A stretch of 64,000 nt of DNA from Thermococcaceae archaeon (GCA_030156945.1 JASGLT010000008.1:1-64000); one strand, 5' to 3'. Positions 48,620 through 59,488 are shown, numbered from the stretch's first letter. The notes: generated by a model from the letters alone, not told the origin. Translations and numbers: made by a program.

Positions 48620-51600
48620 GCCGAAGAAGGTCCTCGTCCTCGGTTCAGGTGCGATAAAGATAGCTGAAGCTGCTGAGTTTGACTACAGCGGCAGCCAGGC
48701 CCTGAAGGCCCTACGCGAGGAAGGAATAGAGACTGTCCTCATAAACCCAAACGTGGCAACGATACAGACGAGCCACGACATGGCGGATAAAGTCTACCTC
48801 ATCCCGCTTAAAGAAGAGTTCGTGGAGGAGGTCATAAAGAGGGAGAGGCCCGACGCAATCCTGCTCGGCTTCGGGGGCCAGACGGCCCTCTCCCTCGGTG
48901 TAAACCTGCACAAGAGGGGTGTCTTTGAGAAGTACGGAGTTAGGGTTCTTGGCACGCCGGTTGAGGGGATAGAAAAGGCACTCAGCAGGGAGAAGTTCAG
49001 GGAGACTATGGTGAAGGCCGGGCTCCCGGTTCCGCCTAGCGGCGCTGCCAACAGCCCCGAAGAGGCGCTGGAGATAGCTGAGGAGATAGGCTACCCGGTG
49101 ATGGTGAGGGTGAGCTTCAACCTCGGTGGAAGGGGCTCCTTCGTCGCCTTCTCGCGGAAGGAACTTGAGGAGTACATAGAGAGGGCCTTCGCCCAGAGCG
49201 AGATAAGGCAGGTTCTCGTTGAGAAGTACCTCAAGGGATGGAAGGAGATAGAGTTCGAGGTCGTCAGGGACAGGAACGGCAACGCGGTGGCGGTTGCATG
49301 TCTAGAGAACGTCGAGCCCATGGGAGTCCACACGGGGGAATCAACGGTCGTTGGTCCCTCTCAGACGCTCACTAACAGGGAGTACCAGCTCATGAGGAGG
49401 GCAGCTATAAAGGTGGCCGAGGCCATCAACCTGATAGGCGAGGGGAACGTTCAGCTCGCCCTCAGTCCGGATTCGGAGGAGTTCTACATCATCGAGACCA
49501 ATCCAAGGATGAGCCGCTCCTCTGCCCTGGCGAGCAAGGTAACCGGCTACCCGCTCGCCTACATAGCCGCGAAGCTGGCCCTCGGGTACACCCTTGACGA
49601 GCTGAAGAACAGCGTCACAGGGGTTACAACAGCCCTCTTCGAGCCCAGCCTCGACTACGTCGCTGTGAAGGTGCCCCGCTGGGACCTCTCGAAGTTCCCG
49701 TGCGTTAGGAAGGGCATAGGCTCTGAGATGAAGAGCATAGGCGAGGTGATGGCCATAGGGAGGAACCTCGGCGAGGCCTTCCAGAAGGCAATCAGGATGC
49801 TCGACATAGGAGACGAGCTGATAGGGAAGTACTACCTCGAAGACGAGCCGCTTGAAAACGTCCTCAAAAGGCTCGAAAACAGGGAGCCGTATCTACTCAT
49901 GCACCTCGCAAAGGCCCTCCGCCTCGGTGCGGGCGTTGAGAAGCTGAACGAGATCACAGGCGTCGACAGGTTCTTCATCTACGTTATAGAGGAGCTCGTC
50001 GATGTAGCCGAGAAGCTGAGGAGGGAACCGAGCGAAGATCTCGTTGAGGAAGCGAAGAGGCTCGGCTTCAGCGACGCCCAGATAGAGCTCCTCACAGGAA
50101 GGAAATGGGAGCGGAAGAGGCCCTACGTCAAGAACATAGACACCTTAGCTGGAGAGGTTCCTGCTAAGACGAAGTACCTCTACATGACCCACGATGGAAT
50201 GGAGAATGACATAGCGAGGCCAAAGGGAGGCGTCCTGATACTCGGCGCCGGCGTCTTCAGGATAGGGGTCAGCGTTGAGTTCGACTGGGCCGTGGTCAAC
50301 TTCACCAACGCCGTCAGGAGGAGGGGCCTGGAAGCTGCTGTGATAAACTACAACCCGGAGACAGTCTCAACAGACTGGGACATGAGCGACAGGCTCTACT
50401 TCGAGGAGATAACCCTTGAAAGGGTTCTTGATATATACGACTTCGAGAGGCCTAAGGGCTTGGTTGCCTTCGCGGGCGGCCAGCTCGCGAACTCCATAGC
50501 TAGGAAGCTTGAGAAGGCCGGTGTCAGGCTTTTAGGGACATCTGGAAAGAGCATTGACAGGGCAGAAAACCGTGCCAAGTTCTCGGAACTCCTGGAGAGC
50601 CTTGGAATAAGGCAACCCCCCTGGATAAAGGCTGAATCACTCGACGAGGTCCTCCAGTTCGCCTCAAGGGTCGGCTATCCCGTAATAGTCCGCCCGAGCT
50701 ACGTCCTCAGCGGAAGCGCCATGAACGTTGCCTGGAACGAGGGAGAGCTTTTAGAATACCTAACCCAGGCGACGCAGGTTTCCCCGGAGCATCCCGTCGT
50801 GGTTTCCAAGTTCATGCCCGCAACTGAGGCCGAGATCGATGCGGTCTCCGACGGTAGCAAGGTCGTCGGTGTAACGCTCGAGCACATCGAGGGTGCAGGA
50901 GTTCACAGCGGGGACTCAACGATGGTGACCCCCTGGAGGACTATCGGCGAGAAAACGGCCGAGAGGATGGGGGGGATAGCCTACAGCCTCGCGAGCGAGC
51001 TGGACATAAAGGGGCCCTTCAACATCCAGTTCATAGTCGATGGAAAGCCCTACGTTCTCGAGCTCAACTTGAGGACGAGCCGCTCGATGCCCTTCTCGAG
51101 CAAGTCGAGGGGAGTCAACCTCATGGAGCTGGCGGCCCAGGCCGTTCTGGACGGCTCGCTTGAGATCGGCGTCGCTGGCGAGTACTACGAGCTACCGCCA
51201 GTTGCCTACGGCGTCAAAAGCCCCCAGTTCTCCTGGGCACAGCTCCAGGGGGCCTATCCTTTCCTGGGCCCGGAAATGCGCTCCACCGGCGAGGTCGCTG
51301 CCCTGGCCAGCGTTTACGAGGATGCGCTCCTGAAGAGCTGGCTCTCGGCAAGGCCCAACAGGCTACCTGAGAAGGCTGTTCTCGTCTACGACAGGGGGAA
51401 CAACGAGAGGCTTCTGGAGAGTGCAAAACTGCTCTCCTCGCTGGGGCTGAGGGTCTTCACCCTTGAAGGCGGCATAGACTGGCCCCACTCGCTGAGCCAA
51501 GAAGAGGCCGTAAAACTCCTGAAATCAAACGGGGTAGACCTCGTTATGACATCAGGCAACCACAGCGACTGGGATTACAAGGTTAGGAGGCTTTCAGCGG

Positions 51601-51758
51601 ACATGAACGTTCCTCTGGTGCTGGATTCAAACCTTGCACTCGAGCTCTCAAGGGCCTTCCTGTGGCTGTCCGAGAACGATTTCGAGATCAAGGAGATGGG
51701 AGAGTACTACATAAGGGGTGAGGAAAAGGCCGAGGAGGGCGTTAAGGCCCTCGTTTAA
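48612..51758 (+). CDS. carB: carbamoyl-phosphate synthase large subunit
   Basis: KKVLVLGSGAIKIAEAAEFDYSGSQALKAL; 1048 aa with two ATP-grasp halves. Confidence 0.97.
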   Translation: MYKPKKVLVLGSGAIKIAEAAEFDYSGSQALKALREEGIETVLINPNVATIQTSHDMADKVYLIPLKEEFVEEVIKRERPDAILLGFGGQTALSLGVNLHKRGVFEKYGVRVLGTPVEGIEKALSREKFRETMVKAGLPVPPSGAANSPEEALEIAEEIGYPVMVRVSFNLGGRGSFVAFSRKELEEYIERAFAQSEIRQVLVEKYLKGWKEIEFEVVRDRNGNAVAVACLENVEPMGVHTGESTVVGPSQTLTNREYQLMRRAAIKVAEAINLIGEGNVQLALSPDSEEFYIIETNPRMSRSSALASKVTGYPLAYIAAKLALGYTLDELKNSVTGVTTALFEPSLDYVAVKVPRWDLSKFPCVRKGIGSEMKSIGEVMAIGRNLGEAFQKAIRMLDIGDELIGKYYLEDEPLENVLKRLENREPYLLMHLAKALRLGAGVEKLNEITGVDRFFIYVIEELVDVAEKLRREPSEDLVEEAKRLGFSDAQIELLTGRKWERKRPYVKNIDTLAGEVPAKTKYLYMTHDGMENDIARPKGGVLILGAGVFRIGVSVEFDWAVVNFTNAVRRRGLEAAVINYNPETVSTDWDMSDRLYFEEITLERVLDIYDFERPKGLVAFAGGQLANSIARKLEKAGVRLLGTSGKSIDRAENRAKFSELLESLGIRQPPWIKAESLDEVLQFASRVGYPVIVRPSYVLSGSAMNVAWNEGELLEYLTQATQVSPEHPVVVSKFMPATEAEIDAVSDGSKVVGVTLEHIEGAGVHSGDSTMVTPWRTIGEKTAERMGGIAYSLASELDIKGPFNIQFIVDGKPYVLELNLRTSRSMPFSSKSRGVNLMELAAQAVLDGSLEIGVAGEYYELPPVAYGVKSPQFSWAQLQGAYPFLGPEMRSTGEVAALASVYEDALLKSWLSARPNRLPEKAVLVYDRGNNERLLESAKLLSSLGLRVFTLEGGIDWPHSLSQEEAVKLLKSNGVDLVMTSGNHSDWDYKVRRLSADMNVPLVLDSNLALELSRAFLWLSENDFEIKEMGEYYIRGEEKAEEGVKALV

Positions 51759-52470
51759 CCCCCTCCAAAAACATTTTTATCGCTTCGTTCGCATTTTCCA
51801 CGTCCCTGCCGACCATCAGAAAACCGAAGTCTCCGTATTTTGTCCTGTAGTTCTCGATGAAAAGCTCGTCCCCGGCTGTGTCCCCTATGTAAACCCCTTT
51901 CTCATTCCCCACGAGGCATCGGAGGAGCTCGGGGTCGGGCTTCAAACCGCTTTCCCTCGTAACGGCCTTGGGGAACCTGAAGCCGATGATCCTCTCTGCA
52001 AGCTCCATCTCCAGCCTGTTCCTTCCCGTCACAACACCAAGCCTGAACCTCTCCGCCGCCTCCCGGAGGAGTTCCACATCCACGAGCGGCTTTTCAAGCC
52101 TCCAGAGGCCCTCGAAGTCAAAGAACCTGTCCTCGTAGAGCCCTCCCAGGTAGAAGGTGTTGAAGACCCTCTCCACATACACAGGATCGATACGGAGCGG
52201 GAAGTTTCTCCTGAAGTACTCAACCCCAACTCCCTCTGGAATTTTCTTCCAGTCATTCAGACCAAAGAAAAGGCTCCTTGTTATGGCCTCGCTGAGCTTG
52301 AAGTCGTCTCCAAAGACTCCCTTCTTCCTCAGCTCCCTTACCAGTTCGATTTCAACCTCCGCGGGCTTCCCAAGCTCCTCCAGGAGGTACTCAGAGGTAA
52401 GCTTTACGGCCATGTCGTAACTCTCACCCACGTCTATGAGGGTTCCGTCAACGTCAAATACCAGCCACAT
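51742..52470 (-). CDS. HAD-family phosphatase, candidate histidinol-phosphate phosphatase
   Basis: LVFDVDGTLIDV (DxDGT); VVTGRNR; YIGDTAGDELF; last gene of the his operon, overlapping hisC. Confidence 0.8.
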   Translation of the reverse strand: MWLVFDVDGTLIDVGESYDMAVKLTSEYLLEELGKPAEVEIELVRELRKKGVFGDDFKLSEAITRSLFFGLNDWKKIPEGVGVEYFRRNFPLRIDPVYVERVFNTFYLGGLYEDRFFDFEGLWRLEKPLVDVELLREAAERFRLGVVTGRNRLEMELAERIIGFRFPKAVTRESGLKPDPELLRCLVGNEKGVYIGDTAGDELFIENYRTKYGDFGFLMVGRDVENANEAIKMFLEGVKRGP

Positions 52471-53467
52471 CCTTCCACTCCTCCATAGCCGCTATGAAGG
52501 CGTCGTTCTCCTCCCTCCTCCCTATCGTGACCCTTATGTGACCCTTAAGCCTCCCTGAGAGCTTCCTCACAACTATTCCCCTCTCCAGGAGGAAGGAGTG
52601 CGCGTCCGCCTTAACTAGGAGGAAGTTGGCGTCGCTCGGGTAGGCCAGCTCTCCGAGCGACCTCCTCACCCTCTCGCGCTCCTTCACTATTTCCCTCACC
52701 CTCTCCCTGAAGAGCCCTGGGTGCCTCAGCACGACTTTAACGACAGCCTGGGCGAAGATGTCCACGCTGAAGGGTGACTTTATCCTGTAGAGTGCGTCAA
52801 TTATCTCCTCGCTAGCGAGGGCGTAGCCTATCCTCGCTCCAGCTAAGCCGAAGGCCTTTGAAAAGGTTCTCAGCAGGACGAGGTTGGGATACTCATCCAG
52901 GAGGCCGAGGAGGTCTTTTCCCGCGAACTCAACGTAGGCCTCGTCAACCACAACGGCCCTTCCCGTCTCCAGGACTTTGAGGACCTCCTCAAGCGGCTGG
53001 AGGTTTCCCGTGGGGTTGTTGGGCGATGCTATGAAGACAGCCGACGCTTTTTTCGCCTTCTCGGCAATAAGGTCGCCGTCTATCGTGAAGTCCTCTCCCA
53101 GAGGCACCTCAACCACAGGAATCCCGTTCAGCCTGGCGTAGAAAGAGTACATCCCGAATGTGGGAGGTGTGGTTACGATGTAGTCCCCCTCGAAGAGGCG
53201 GACGAGGTAGTTGATAAGCTCGTCGCCTCCCTTCCCAACGGCCACGTTTTCAGCCGGAAGTCCGTAGAAATCTCCAATCTCCTCCCTGACTGGCATGGAG
53301 GTTATGTGGGGGTAGCGGTTGAAGGGAGTTCTCTTCAGTTCTTCAAATATCTCTTCCTTCAGCTCCTCGGGAAGGTCGTAGGGACTCTCGTTCTTGTCCA
53401 GCCATATCCTATAGTTCCCCTCAATGACGCGGTAGGGCTTGAAGGCCTTTACCTCATCCCTTATCAT
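52454..53467 (-). CDS. hisC: histidinol-phosphate aminotransferase
   Basis: WLDKNESPYDLPEELKEEI; SPNNPTGNLQPLEEVL; FSKAFGLAGARIGYALA. Confidence 0.95.
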   Translation of the reverse strand: MIRDEVKAFKPYRVIEGNYRIWLDKNESPYDLPEELKEEIFEELKRTPFNRYPHITSMPVREEIGDFYGLPAENVAVGKGGDELINYLVRLFEGDYIVTTPPTFGMYSFYARLNGIPVVEVPLGEDFTIDGDLIAEKAKKASAVFIASPNNPTGNLQPLEEVLKVLETGRAVVVDEAYVEFAGKDLLGLLDEYPNLVLLRTFSKAFGLAGARIGYALASEEIIDALYRIKSPFSVDIFAQAVVKVVLRHPGLFRERVREIVKERERVRRSLGELAYPSDANFLLVKADAHSFLLERGIVVRKLSGRLKGHIRVTIGRREENDAFIAAMEEWKDVAGI

Positions 53468-54093
53468 TTCCGCCGCCTCCTGAGCTCGGCCATGACCTCC
53501 CCGAGGGAAACATCGTTGTAGGCCAGGAGAACGAGGAGGTGGTAGAGCATGTCGGCAGTTTCGTAGATCAGAGCCTCCCTGTTTTCCGCCACGAGAACCT
53601 CAACTGCCTCCTCCCCAAACTTCTTGTATATCCTCTCCTTACCTTCTCTGAAGAGCCTTGAGGTGTAAGAACCCTCGACGGGGCTTTCCTTCCTCTTCCT
53701 GATCAGCTCCTCGAGCTCCCTGAGGATTGTGAGCGAGTAATCCATCGGGAGAACCCTCTCGGGCTCCCCGAGCTTTCTGTAGAAGCAGGAGTAGTTCCCT
53801 GTGTGGCAGGCCGGGCCTTTGGGCTCGACCTTCATGAGAAGGGCGTCGCTGTCGCAGTCTACCCTTATCTCCCTGACGACCTGGAGGTTTCCGCTTATTT
53901 CCCCCTTCATCCTCACCCTTCCCTGGGAGCGGGAGTAGTAGTGTGCATAGCCCGTCTCAAGGGTTCTCCTCAGCGCTTCTCTGTCCATGTAGGCGAGGGT
54001 GAGCACCTCCCCCTCCGTGTCCTGGACAACAACGGGAACGACCCCTCCGTTCTTCTCCCAGTCAACCTTCTCTACAAGCTCCTCGATGTTCAT
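53464..54093 (-). CDS. hisI: phosphoribosyl-AMP cyclohydrolase / phosphoribosyl-ATP pyrophosphatase
   Basis: LAYMDREALRRTLETGYAHYYSRSQ (HisI) fused to KFGEEAVEVLVA...ETADMLYHLLVLL (HisE). Confidence 0.95.
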   Translation of the reverse strand: MNIEELVEKVDWEKNGGVVPVVVQDTEGEVLTLAYMDREALRRTLETGYAHYYSRSQGRVRMKGEISGNLQVVREIRVDCDSDALLMKVEPKGPACHTGNYSCFYRKLGEPERVLPMDYSLTILRELEELIRKRKESPVEGSYTSRLFREGKERIYKKFGEEAVEVLVAENREALIYETADMLYHLLVLLAYNDVSLGEVMAELRRRRK

Positions 54094-54102
54094 GCTCCCA
54101 CC

Positions 54103-54861
54103 TCAGTAGTCCAGTCTAACTGGAATCCCCCTCTCAGCCAGGAACTCCTTAAGCTGACCGACCGTGTACTCCCCGTAGTGGAATATAGAAGCGGCTAAGG
54201 CAGCCTCCGCTCCAGCCTTGAAGGCCTCGTAGAAGTGCTCCGGCCTTCCGGCCCCTCCCGAGGCTATGACGGGTATGTCAACGGCATTCGCCACCGCCCG
54301 CGTCAGTGGAATGTCGAAGCCCTCCTTCGTCCCGTCGGTGTCCATGCTCGTCAGGAGTATCTCTCCAGCTCCCAGCCCCTCCACCTTCCTGGCCCACTCA
54401 ACCGCGTCGATCCCCCTCGGCTTTCTCCCTCCGTGGGTGTAGACCTCCCAGAAGGAGCCGTTCCACTTGGCGTCTATGGCAACGACGAGGTTCGCGCTCC
54501 CTACGAGCTCGGCTATTTCCCTGACCAGCTCGGGCCTCTCGACAGCGGCAGTGTTCACAAAGACCTTATCAGCTCCTCGCTTGATTATCTCTCCCGCTTC
54601 CTCTGCACTCTTGATTCCGCCGCCAACGGTGAAGGGGACGTATATCTCCTCTGCAACCTTCTCAACGAGGTCTAAGAGGATCCCCCTCTCCTCATGCGAT
54701 GCAGTTATGTCGAGGAAGACTATCTCGTCTATCCCCTCGCTCTCGTACCTCCCCGCCAGCTCGACGGGATCGCCCGCATCCCGGATGTTCCTGAACCTTA
54801 TCCCCTTGACCACCCTCCCCGCCCTTATGTCAAGGGCCGCTATTATCCTCTTCGCAAGCAT
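54103..54861 (-). CDS. hisF: imidazole glycerol phosphate synthase, cyclase subunit
   Basis: [43 protein letters not shown]. Confidence 0.96.
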   Translation of the reverse strand: MLAKRIIAALDIRAGRVVKGIRFRNIRDAGDPVELAGRYESEGIDEIVFLDITASHEERGILLDLVEKVAEEIYVPFTVGGGIKSAEEAGEIIKRGADKVFVNTAAVERPELVREIAELVGSANLVVAIDAKWNGSFWEVYTHGGRKPRGIDAVEWARKVEGLGAGEILLTSMDTDGTKEGFDIPLTRAVANAVDIPVIASGGAGRPEHFYEAFKAGAEAALAASIFHYGEYTVGQLKEFLAERGIPVRLDY

Positions 54862-55544
54862 TTGGCCACCTCCAGGAGGTCTTCCAGCTTAACAACTCCC
54901 TCGTAAAGGGCCTTCCCCACAATAACTCCAGAGAAGCCCCTCTCGGCAAGCCTAACGACGTCCTCAGCGCTGGAAACCCCACCAGCGTATATGAACTCCT
55001 CGTCCCCCCAGAAGCGCCCTATCTCGTCAACTCCAGTCAGAGTGCCGTCCCTTTCGATGGAAGTGTACACGAAGCGGTTCACGTAGTTCCTGAGAACCTC
55101 GAAGGCATCTCTCACTTTTATCGAACCCTCCTCGACCCAGCCCTTCACCGCTATCTTTCCGTCTTTAGCGTCCAGACTTACGGTTATCCCGCCGAACTCA
55201 TCGGTGAGCCTTTCAAGGAAAGCCGTATCGAGGGCTTTCGTGCCGAGTATGACGTTCTCCACGCCGATCTCGTAAGCCTTCATCACTGCTTCGTAGGTTC
55301 TGAAGCCTCCCCCGACCTGAACCCTCAGGCCGGTCTCCTCGATTATCCTCTCCACCACTTCGAGGTTCCTGGGCTGTCCCTCGAACGCCCCGTCGAGGTC
55401 AACGACGTGGATCTTGTCCACGAGCTCCGCAAAGCCCTGGGCGATCTTCACTGGATCTCCATAGACCTTAACGCTCTCCCTCTTTCCCCTGTAGAGCCTC
55501 ACGGCCCTTCCTTTCATCAGGTCTATAGCCGGATAAACCTCCAT
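54843..55544 (-). CDS. hisA: ProFAR isomerase
   Basis: [33 protein letters not shown]. Confidence 0.95.
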   Translation of the reverse strand: MEVYPAIDLMKGRAVRLYRGKRESVKVYGDPVKIAQGFAELVDKIHVVDLDGAFEGQPRNLEVVERIIEETGLRVQVGGGFRTYEAVMKAYEIGVENVILGTKALDTAFLERLTDEFGGITVSLDAKDGKIAVKGWVEEGSIKVRDAFEVLRNYVNRFVYTSIERDGTLTGVDEIGRFWGDEEFIYAGGVSSAEDVVRLAERGFSGVIVGKALYEGVVKLEDLLEVAKCLRRG

Positions 55545-55545
55545 C

Positions 55546-56133
55546 TCACAGCCTCCTGAAGTTCCCCAAAAGCCTCAACCCGTTCCTTCCGCTCTTCTCG
55601 GGGTGGAACTGGACTGCGTAAACGTTTTCCCTGCAGACGGCCGAGGTAAACACCACCTTGGCTCCCTTCGACTCGTAGTCGGTCACTCCCGCCGTTACGT
55701 CCTCCTCGGGGAGAGCATAGTAAGAGTGGACGAAGTAGAAGTAGGCACCGTCCTTTATACCCTCGAAGAGCGGGCACTCCTTTCTCTGCCACACCTGGTT
55801 CCAGCCTATGTGGGGCACCCTTACGCCCTGGAAGCGCACGACCTTTCCCCTGAAGACCCCGAGGCCAGGCTTTCCGGGGCTCTCCTCGCTCCCCTCGAAG
55901 AGGAGCTGGAGGCCGAGGCAGATACCCAGCAGGGGCTTTCCGTCGTTTATCGCATCGATTATAACTCCCCTGAGCGGTTCCAGCTTTTCCATCACCGCCC
56001 CAAAGTTCCCGACCCCAGGGAGGACTATCTTCTCGGCCCTCTCTATCGAGTAGGGGTCGCTCGTGATCACCCCTCCGAGGGCCTTCCTCACGTTGGCGAG
56101 GTTCCCTATCCCGAGGTCAACTACGGCTATCAT
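55546..56133 (-). CDS. hisH: imidazole glycerol phosphate synthase, glutaminase subunit
   Basis: AVVDLGIGNLANVRKAL; LLGICLGLQLLFEGSEE; QFHPEKS. Confidence 0.95.
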   Translation of the reverse strand: MIAVVDLGIGNLANVRKALGGVITSDPYSIERAEKIVLPGVGNFGAVMEKLEPLRGVIIDAINDGKPLLGICLGLQLLFEGSEESPGKPGLGVFRGKVVRFQGVRVPHIGWNQVWQRKECPLFEGIKDGAYFYFVHSYYALPEEDVTAGVTDYESKGAKVVFTSAVCRENVYAVQFHPEKSGRNGLRLLGNFRRL

Positions 56134-56663
56134 TCTAAGACCCCCTTGGTGCTCTCCAGCCTTTCGCTCTCCGCTATAGCCTGGCCGAGGGCTATTCCGA
56201 GCCCTTTGAAGGCCGCCTCTACTATGTGGTGGGCGTTGACCCCCCCAAGCTGTTTGACGTGTATTGTTGCCCTGAGCGAGCGCGCCAGCCCCCAGAGGAA
56301 CTCCCTGACTAGGGCTACCGAAAAGCCCTCCTCTTCCTCCAGTGGGGAGAGTTCGAGGTTCAGGTAGGGCCTCCCCGAGATGTCAAGGGCTATTAGGAGG
56401 AGCGCGTCGTCCATCGGCATTACAGCGCTCCCGAAACGGGCGAACTTCCCTGGGAGCTTCTCCCTCAGTTCCAGCCCCAGGGTTATCCCCACGTCCTCCC
56501 ATAGATGGTGCCTGAGGTCGTAGTTCGCTTTAACCTTAGCCTTTCTCCCCATGTAGTGGAAGAGCACCGTTAGGAGGTGATTCAGGACTGGATCACCCGT
56601 CTCTATGGTCCCCTCGAGGTCGAGCTCGACCTCTATGTCTGTCTCCTTCGTAGTCCGCCTCAT
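56130..56663 (-). CDS. hisB: imidazoleglycerol-phosphate dehydratase
   Basis: [26 protein letters not shown]. Confidence 0.95.
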   Translation of the reverse strand: MRRTTKETDIEVELDLEGTIETGDPVLNHLLTVLFHYMGRKAKVKANYDLRHHLWEDVGITLGLELREKLPGKFARFGSAVMPMDDALLLIALDISGRPYLNLELSPLEEEEGFSVALVREFLWGLARSLRATIHVKQLGGVNAHHIVEAAFKGLGIALGQAIAESERLESTKGVLE

Positions 56664-57790
56664 CTCCTCACCTCCAGGCTCCTCCTGTGGGCTTCCATCC
56701 CCTCTATCTCAGCCATCCTCATCCCCAGCCTTCTGTAGGTCAAAAACTCCTCCCTGCTCACCCTCGCAAGGGTTATCGGCTTCATGAAGTCCATTACCGT
56801 CAGAACTCCGCTGAACCTGGCCGCTCCTCCTGTTGGGAGGACGTGGTTGACGCCGAGGAAGTAATCGGCAGCTGGGACGGGGGTGTAGGGGCCGAGGTAG
56901 ATGGCTCCAGCGTTCTCTATGAGGTCGATGAGCTCCTCGGGGTTTTCGGTTATTATCTCCAGGTGCTCGGGGGCTATCTCGTTGGCCTTCTCGGCGCATT
57001 CCTCCAGGCTCCTGCATAGGAGAACCTCTATCCCATCCCTTGAGCAGTACTCTGCGAGTTCCCTTGAGGTGGTCAGGAGCCAGGCCCTGCTGTCCTTCCC
57101 GTGCTCGAGCTGGCTTAGAAGATCGGCGAGCACGTAATCCTTATCTGCGCTCCCATCGGCTATCACGGCTATCTCAGAAGGCCCTGCGAGGCTGTCTATC
57201 CCCACCAGACCGAACACCTGCCTCTTGGCCTCGTTGACGAACCTGTTCCCGGGGCCAAATATCTTGTCGACCCTCCTCATGCCAACCCCGTAGGCCATAG
57301 CCCCTACCGCCTGCACCCCGCCGAGCTTGTATACCTCCTCGATCCCGAGCAGTTTCGCCACGTAGAGGACGTAGGGGTTCACCTTCCCTTCTTTGGGCGG
57401 CGTGGTAACGGCTATCTCTCTGACTCCAGCTATTCTGGCCGGAACTCCCACCATCATGAGCGTCGAGGGGAGCGGCTTCCCCCCTGGGACGTATATCCCT
57501 ATCCTCCCTATCGGGCGGCATATAATGCCGTAGAGGGATCCCCTCTTGATGTAGAGCTCTGCATCCCTGAACTGCCTCGCGTGGTACTCCCAGAGGCGCC
57601 CCATCGTCTCCTCGATTACCCTCCTGCCCTCCTCTGGCACGAGTTCCTCTGCCTCCTCGAACTCCTCCTCCGAAACCCTAAACGGGCCTGAATAGCCGTC
57701 GAACCTTTCCGAGTACTCCCGCAGGGCCTCAAGGCCCCTCCTCCTGATGTCCTCCAGGATTTCCCTAACGTATTCTTCAAGCTCCTCCAT
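56660..57790 (-). CDS. hisD: histidinol dehydrogenase
   Basis: [41 protein letters not shown]. Confidence 0.96.
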   Translation of the reverse strand: MEELEEYVREILEDIRRRGLEALREYSERFDGYSGPFRVSEEEFEEAEELVPEEGRRVIEETMGRLWEYHARQFRDAELYIKRGSLYGIICRPIGRIGIYVPGGKPLPSTLMMVGVPARIAGVREIAVTTPPKEGKVNPYVLYVAKLLGIEEVYKLGGVQAVGAMAYGVGMRRVDKIFGPGNRFVNEAKRQVFGLVGIDSLAGPSEIAVIADGSADKDYVLADLLSQLEHGKDSRAWLLTTSRELAEYCSRDGIEVLLCRSLEECAEKANEIAPEHLEIITENPEELIDLIENAGAIYLGPYTPVPAADYFLGVNHVLPTGGAARFSGVLTVMDFMKPITLARVSREEFLTYRRLGMRMAEIEGMEAHRRSLEVRR

Positions 57791-58388
57791 CCAAAACCCC
57801 CCTAAGCTTCATCACAAGCTCGTTTATCTCATCGAACAGAACCTTCTGCGCTATCCTGTTGACGAGAAGGAGCGCGGAAACGTCCATAACCTTGGCAACC
57901 TCGACGAGGCCGTTCTCCCTCAGCGTCTGCCCAGTTTCGACGATGTCAACTATGGCATCGGCTATCCCCGTCCTGACGGAGAGCTCAACGCTCCCGTGGA
58001 GCTTCATAACCTCAACGTCAACGCCAATCGAGTCGAAGTAAGACCTGGCTATCCTTGGGTACTTCGTGGCTATCCTGAAGCCGTCCATGTCCTCAGGATA
58101 CCTTTTCCTCTCCCCTGGAACGGCCACGCTTATCCTGCACTTTCCGAAGGGCAGCTCCAGGGGGATGAAAACGTCGCTCCCCCTCTCCAAAACCACGTCG
58201 CTGCCAGCTATCCCCACCTCGACCCCGTGTTCGACGTAAACGGGAACGTCGAAGGCCCTCGCAAGGAGAACCCTACCATCGGCCGAAACAAGCTCCCTCC
58301 CGTTCGGGAGGTCCAGCTCAACTCCAGCTTTCCCCAGGAACTCGATGCTGGGCTTTAGGAGTCTTCCTTTCGGGAGAACGAACCTCAT
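57777..58388 (-). CDS. hisG: ATP phosphoribosyltransferase catalytic subunit
   Basis: [41 protein letters not shown]. Confidence 0.95.
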   Translation of the reverse strand: MRFVLPKGRLLKPSIEFLGKAGVELDLPNGRELVSADGRVLLARAFDVPVYVEHGVEVGIAGSDVVLERGSDVFIPLELPFGKCRISVAVPGERKRYPEDMDGFRIATKYPRIARSYFDSIGVDVEVMKLHGSVELSVRTGIADAIVDIVETGQTLRENGLVEVAKVMDVSALLLVNRIAQKVLFDEINELVMKLRGVLDGGA

Positions 58389-59275
58389 GGCCTCACCTCC
58401 ACTGGAATCCCCATTTTCACGAGCTCCCTGGCCCTCCTGTAGACTTCCCCTGGCTCCCCCATGAGCACATGCCTCTTCCTTTCCCGCCCCTTGTAGAGCT
58501 TCAAAAGGGCTCCTAAGTCGAGGGCAAAGCCTATGGCCTTTTTATTCCCCACCAGGTACTCCCCGCCGCCGCCAAGGGGCTTCCCGAGCCTCGGAGAATA
58601 GACCTCAAAGATGACGTCTGTGTAGTAGGGGAGCGGCCTCACAGTCCCGAAATCTAAGAAAACCCTCTCATCGCCTAGGAGCTCCACTATCGCGTCGAGC
58701 TTTTCGACGCCCGACCTCTTCCCCCTGAAGTTGAAGAGTCTCCACAAAGCCCTTTTCCTGCCCGCGGATATCGGCAGGGATTCTATGATCCCGAAGTTTC
58801 TGGTTAAAAGGGCCCTCCTGACCTCTTCCCTGAAGGGCTCAATGCCTCTCGTGGCCTCCTCCCAGACCTTAACGCTACCAACGTCTATGTAGAAGTCCTC
58901 GATTCCGAGGGATTCAAGGGCAGTTATCAGAACGCTCAGGACCTCAACGTACATATCCGGCTCTCTGCCGCCGATCAGCTCCACTCCAGCCTCCCAGACC
59001 CCGCGGATTTCTCCATCAAGAACCTCGCTTATGTAGTAGAGCCTCGCTTCCCCGTTGTTGAAATCCTTTATTATCCTGGACGTAGCGTCTGGGCATATCA
59101 CGTAAAACTCGTTGTTGTGGGCGAACTTCGTTCCCTTCCTTATTGACTCCGAGTACTCCTCTATTGCGGGAAACACTATTTCGCGGTAGTTCCAGAGCTC
59201 AAACGTTCCCCTCAGCCGGTTCCCAATCTCGGCTAGCCTCAAATAGTCCCGGAGTGTGTACCTCAAGAAGAACAC
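58385..59275 (-). CDS. hisZ: ATP phosphoribosyltransferase regulatory subunit (HisRS-like)
   Basis: Class II HisRS-like: [23 protein letters not shown]; first gene of the his operon. Confidence 0.88.
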   Translation of the reverse strand: MFFLRYTLRDYLRLAEIGNRLRGTFELWNYREIVFPAIEEYSESIRKGTKFAHNNEFYVICPDATSRIIKDFNNGEARLYYISEVLDGEIRGVWEAGVELIGGREPDMYVEVLSVLITALESLGIEDFYIDVGSVKVWEEATRGIEPFREEVRRALLTRNFGIIESLPISAGRKRALWRLFNFRGKRSGVEKLDAIVELLGDERVFLDFGTVRPLPYYTDVIFEVYSPRLGKPLGGGGEYLVGNKKAIGFALDLGALLKLYKGRERKRHVLMGEPGEVYRRARELVKMGIPVEVRP

Positions 59276-59293
59276 CCCCTGAAAAAGTCTGCA

Positions 59294-59309
59294 CTAGCCT
59301 TTAGGCCAG
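59294..59309 (-). terminator. hairpin followed by T5 between the candidate his leader and hisZ (attenuator-like)
   Basis: Minus strand CTGGCC-TAAA-GGCTAG stem-loop (one G-U pair), then GTGCAGACTTTTTC; T5 at 59286-59282. Confidence 0.35.
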
Positions 59310-59317
59310 AGACATCT

Positions 59318-59404
59318 TCAGAAGAGATGATGGCAGTAAGTCACCTTGAAAAGCAGTGATGCGCCCATAGATAAAACCCCGGATTTAGTGCTTCTCTCCA
59401 CCAT
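59318..59404 (-). other. candidate his leader peptide MVERSTKSGVLSMGASLLFKVTYCHHLF*
   Basis: ATG 59404 with SD GGTGAG, about 39 nt after the first base of TATA TTTATATA; tandem His codons four codons before the stop. Confidence 0.5.
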
Positions 59405-59447
59405 GGTACTCACCGGGGCCGAGCGGCAGTCAAAGTATATAAACCTG

Positions 59448-59467
59448 TCGCCAGGAAAGACTGTCCA
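59448..59467 (-). promoter_or_regulatory. Tar-like box of the his operon
   Basis: Minus strand TGGACA-GTCTTTCC-TGGCGA, then 4 nt (CAGG), then TATA TTTATATA (59443-59436); half-sites identical to those of the aro operon. Confidence 0.7.
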
Positions 59468-59488
59468 CAAAAGCAAAAAATCCAGGCG

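Noticed and set aside
59310-59385. Possible C/D-box guide RNA on the plus strand (GATGATGG ... AGTGATGC)
   Set aside because: C-box-like words are present, but no proper CUGA D/D' boxes at the expected spacing; the minus-strand leader explanation fits better.
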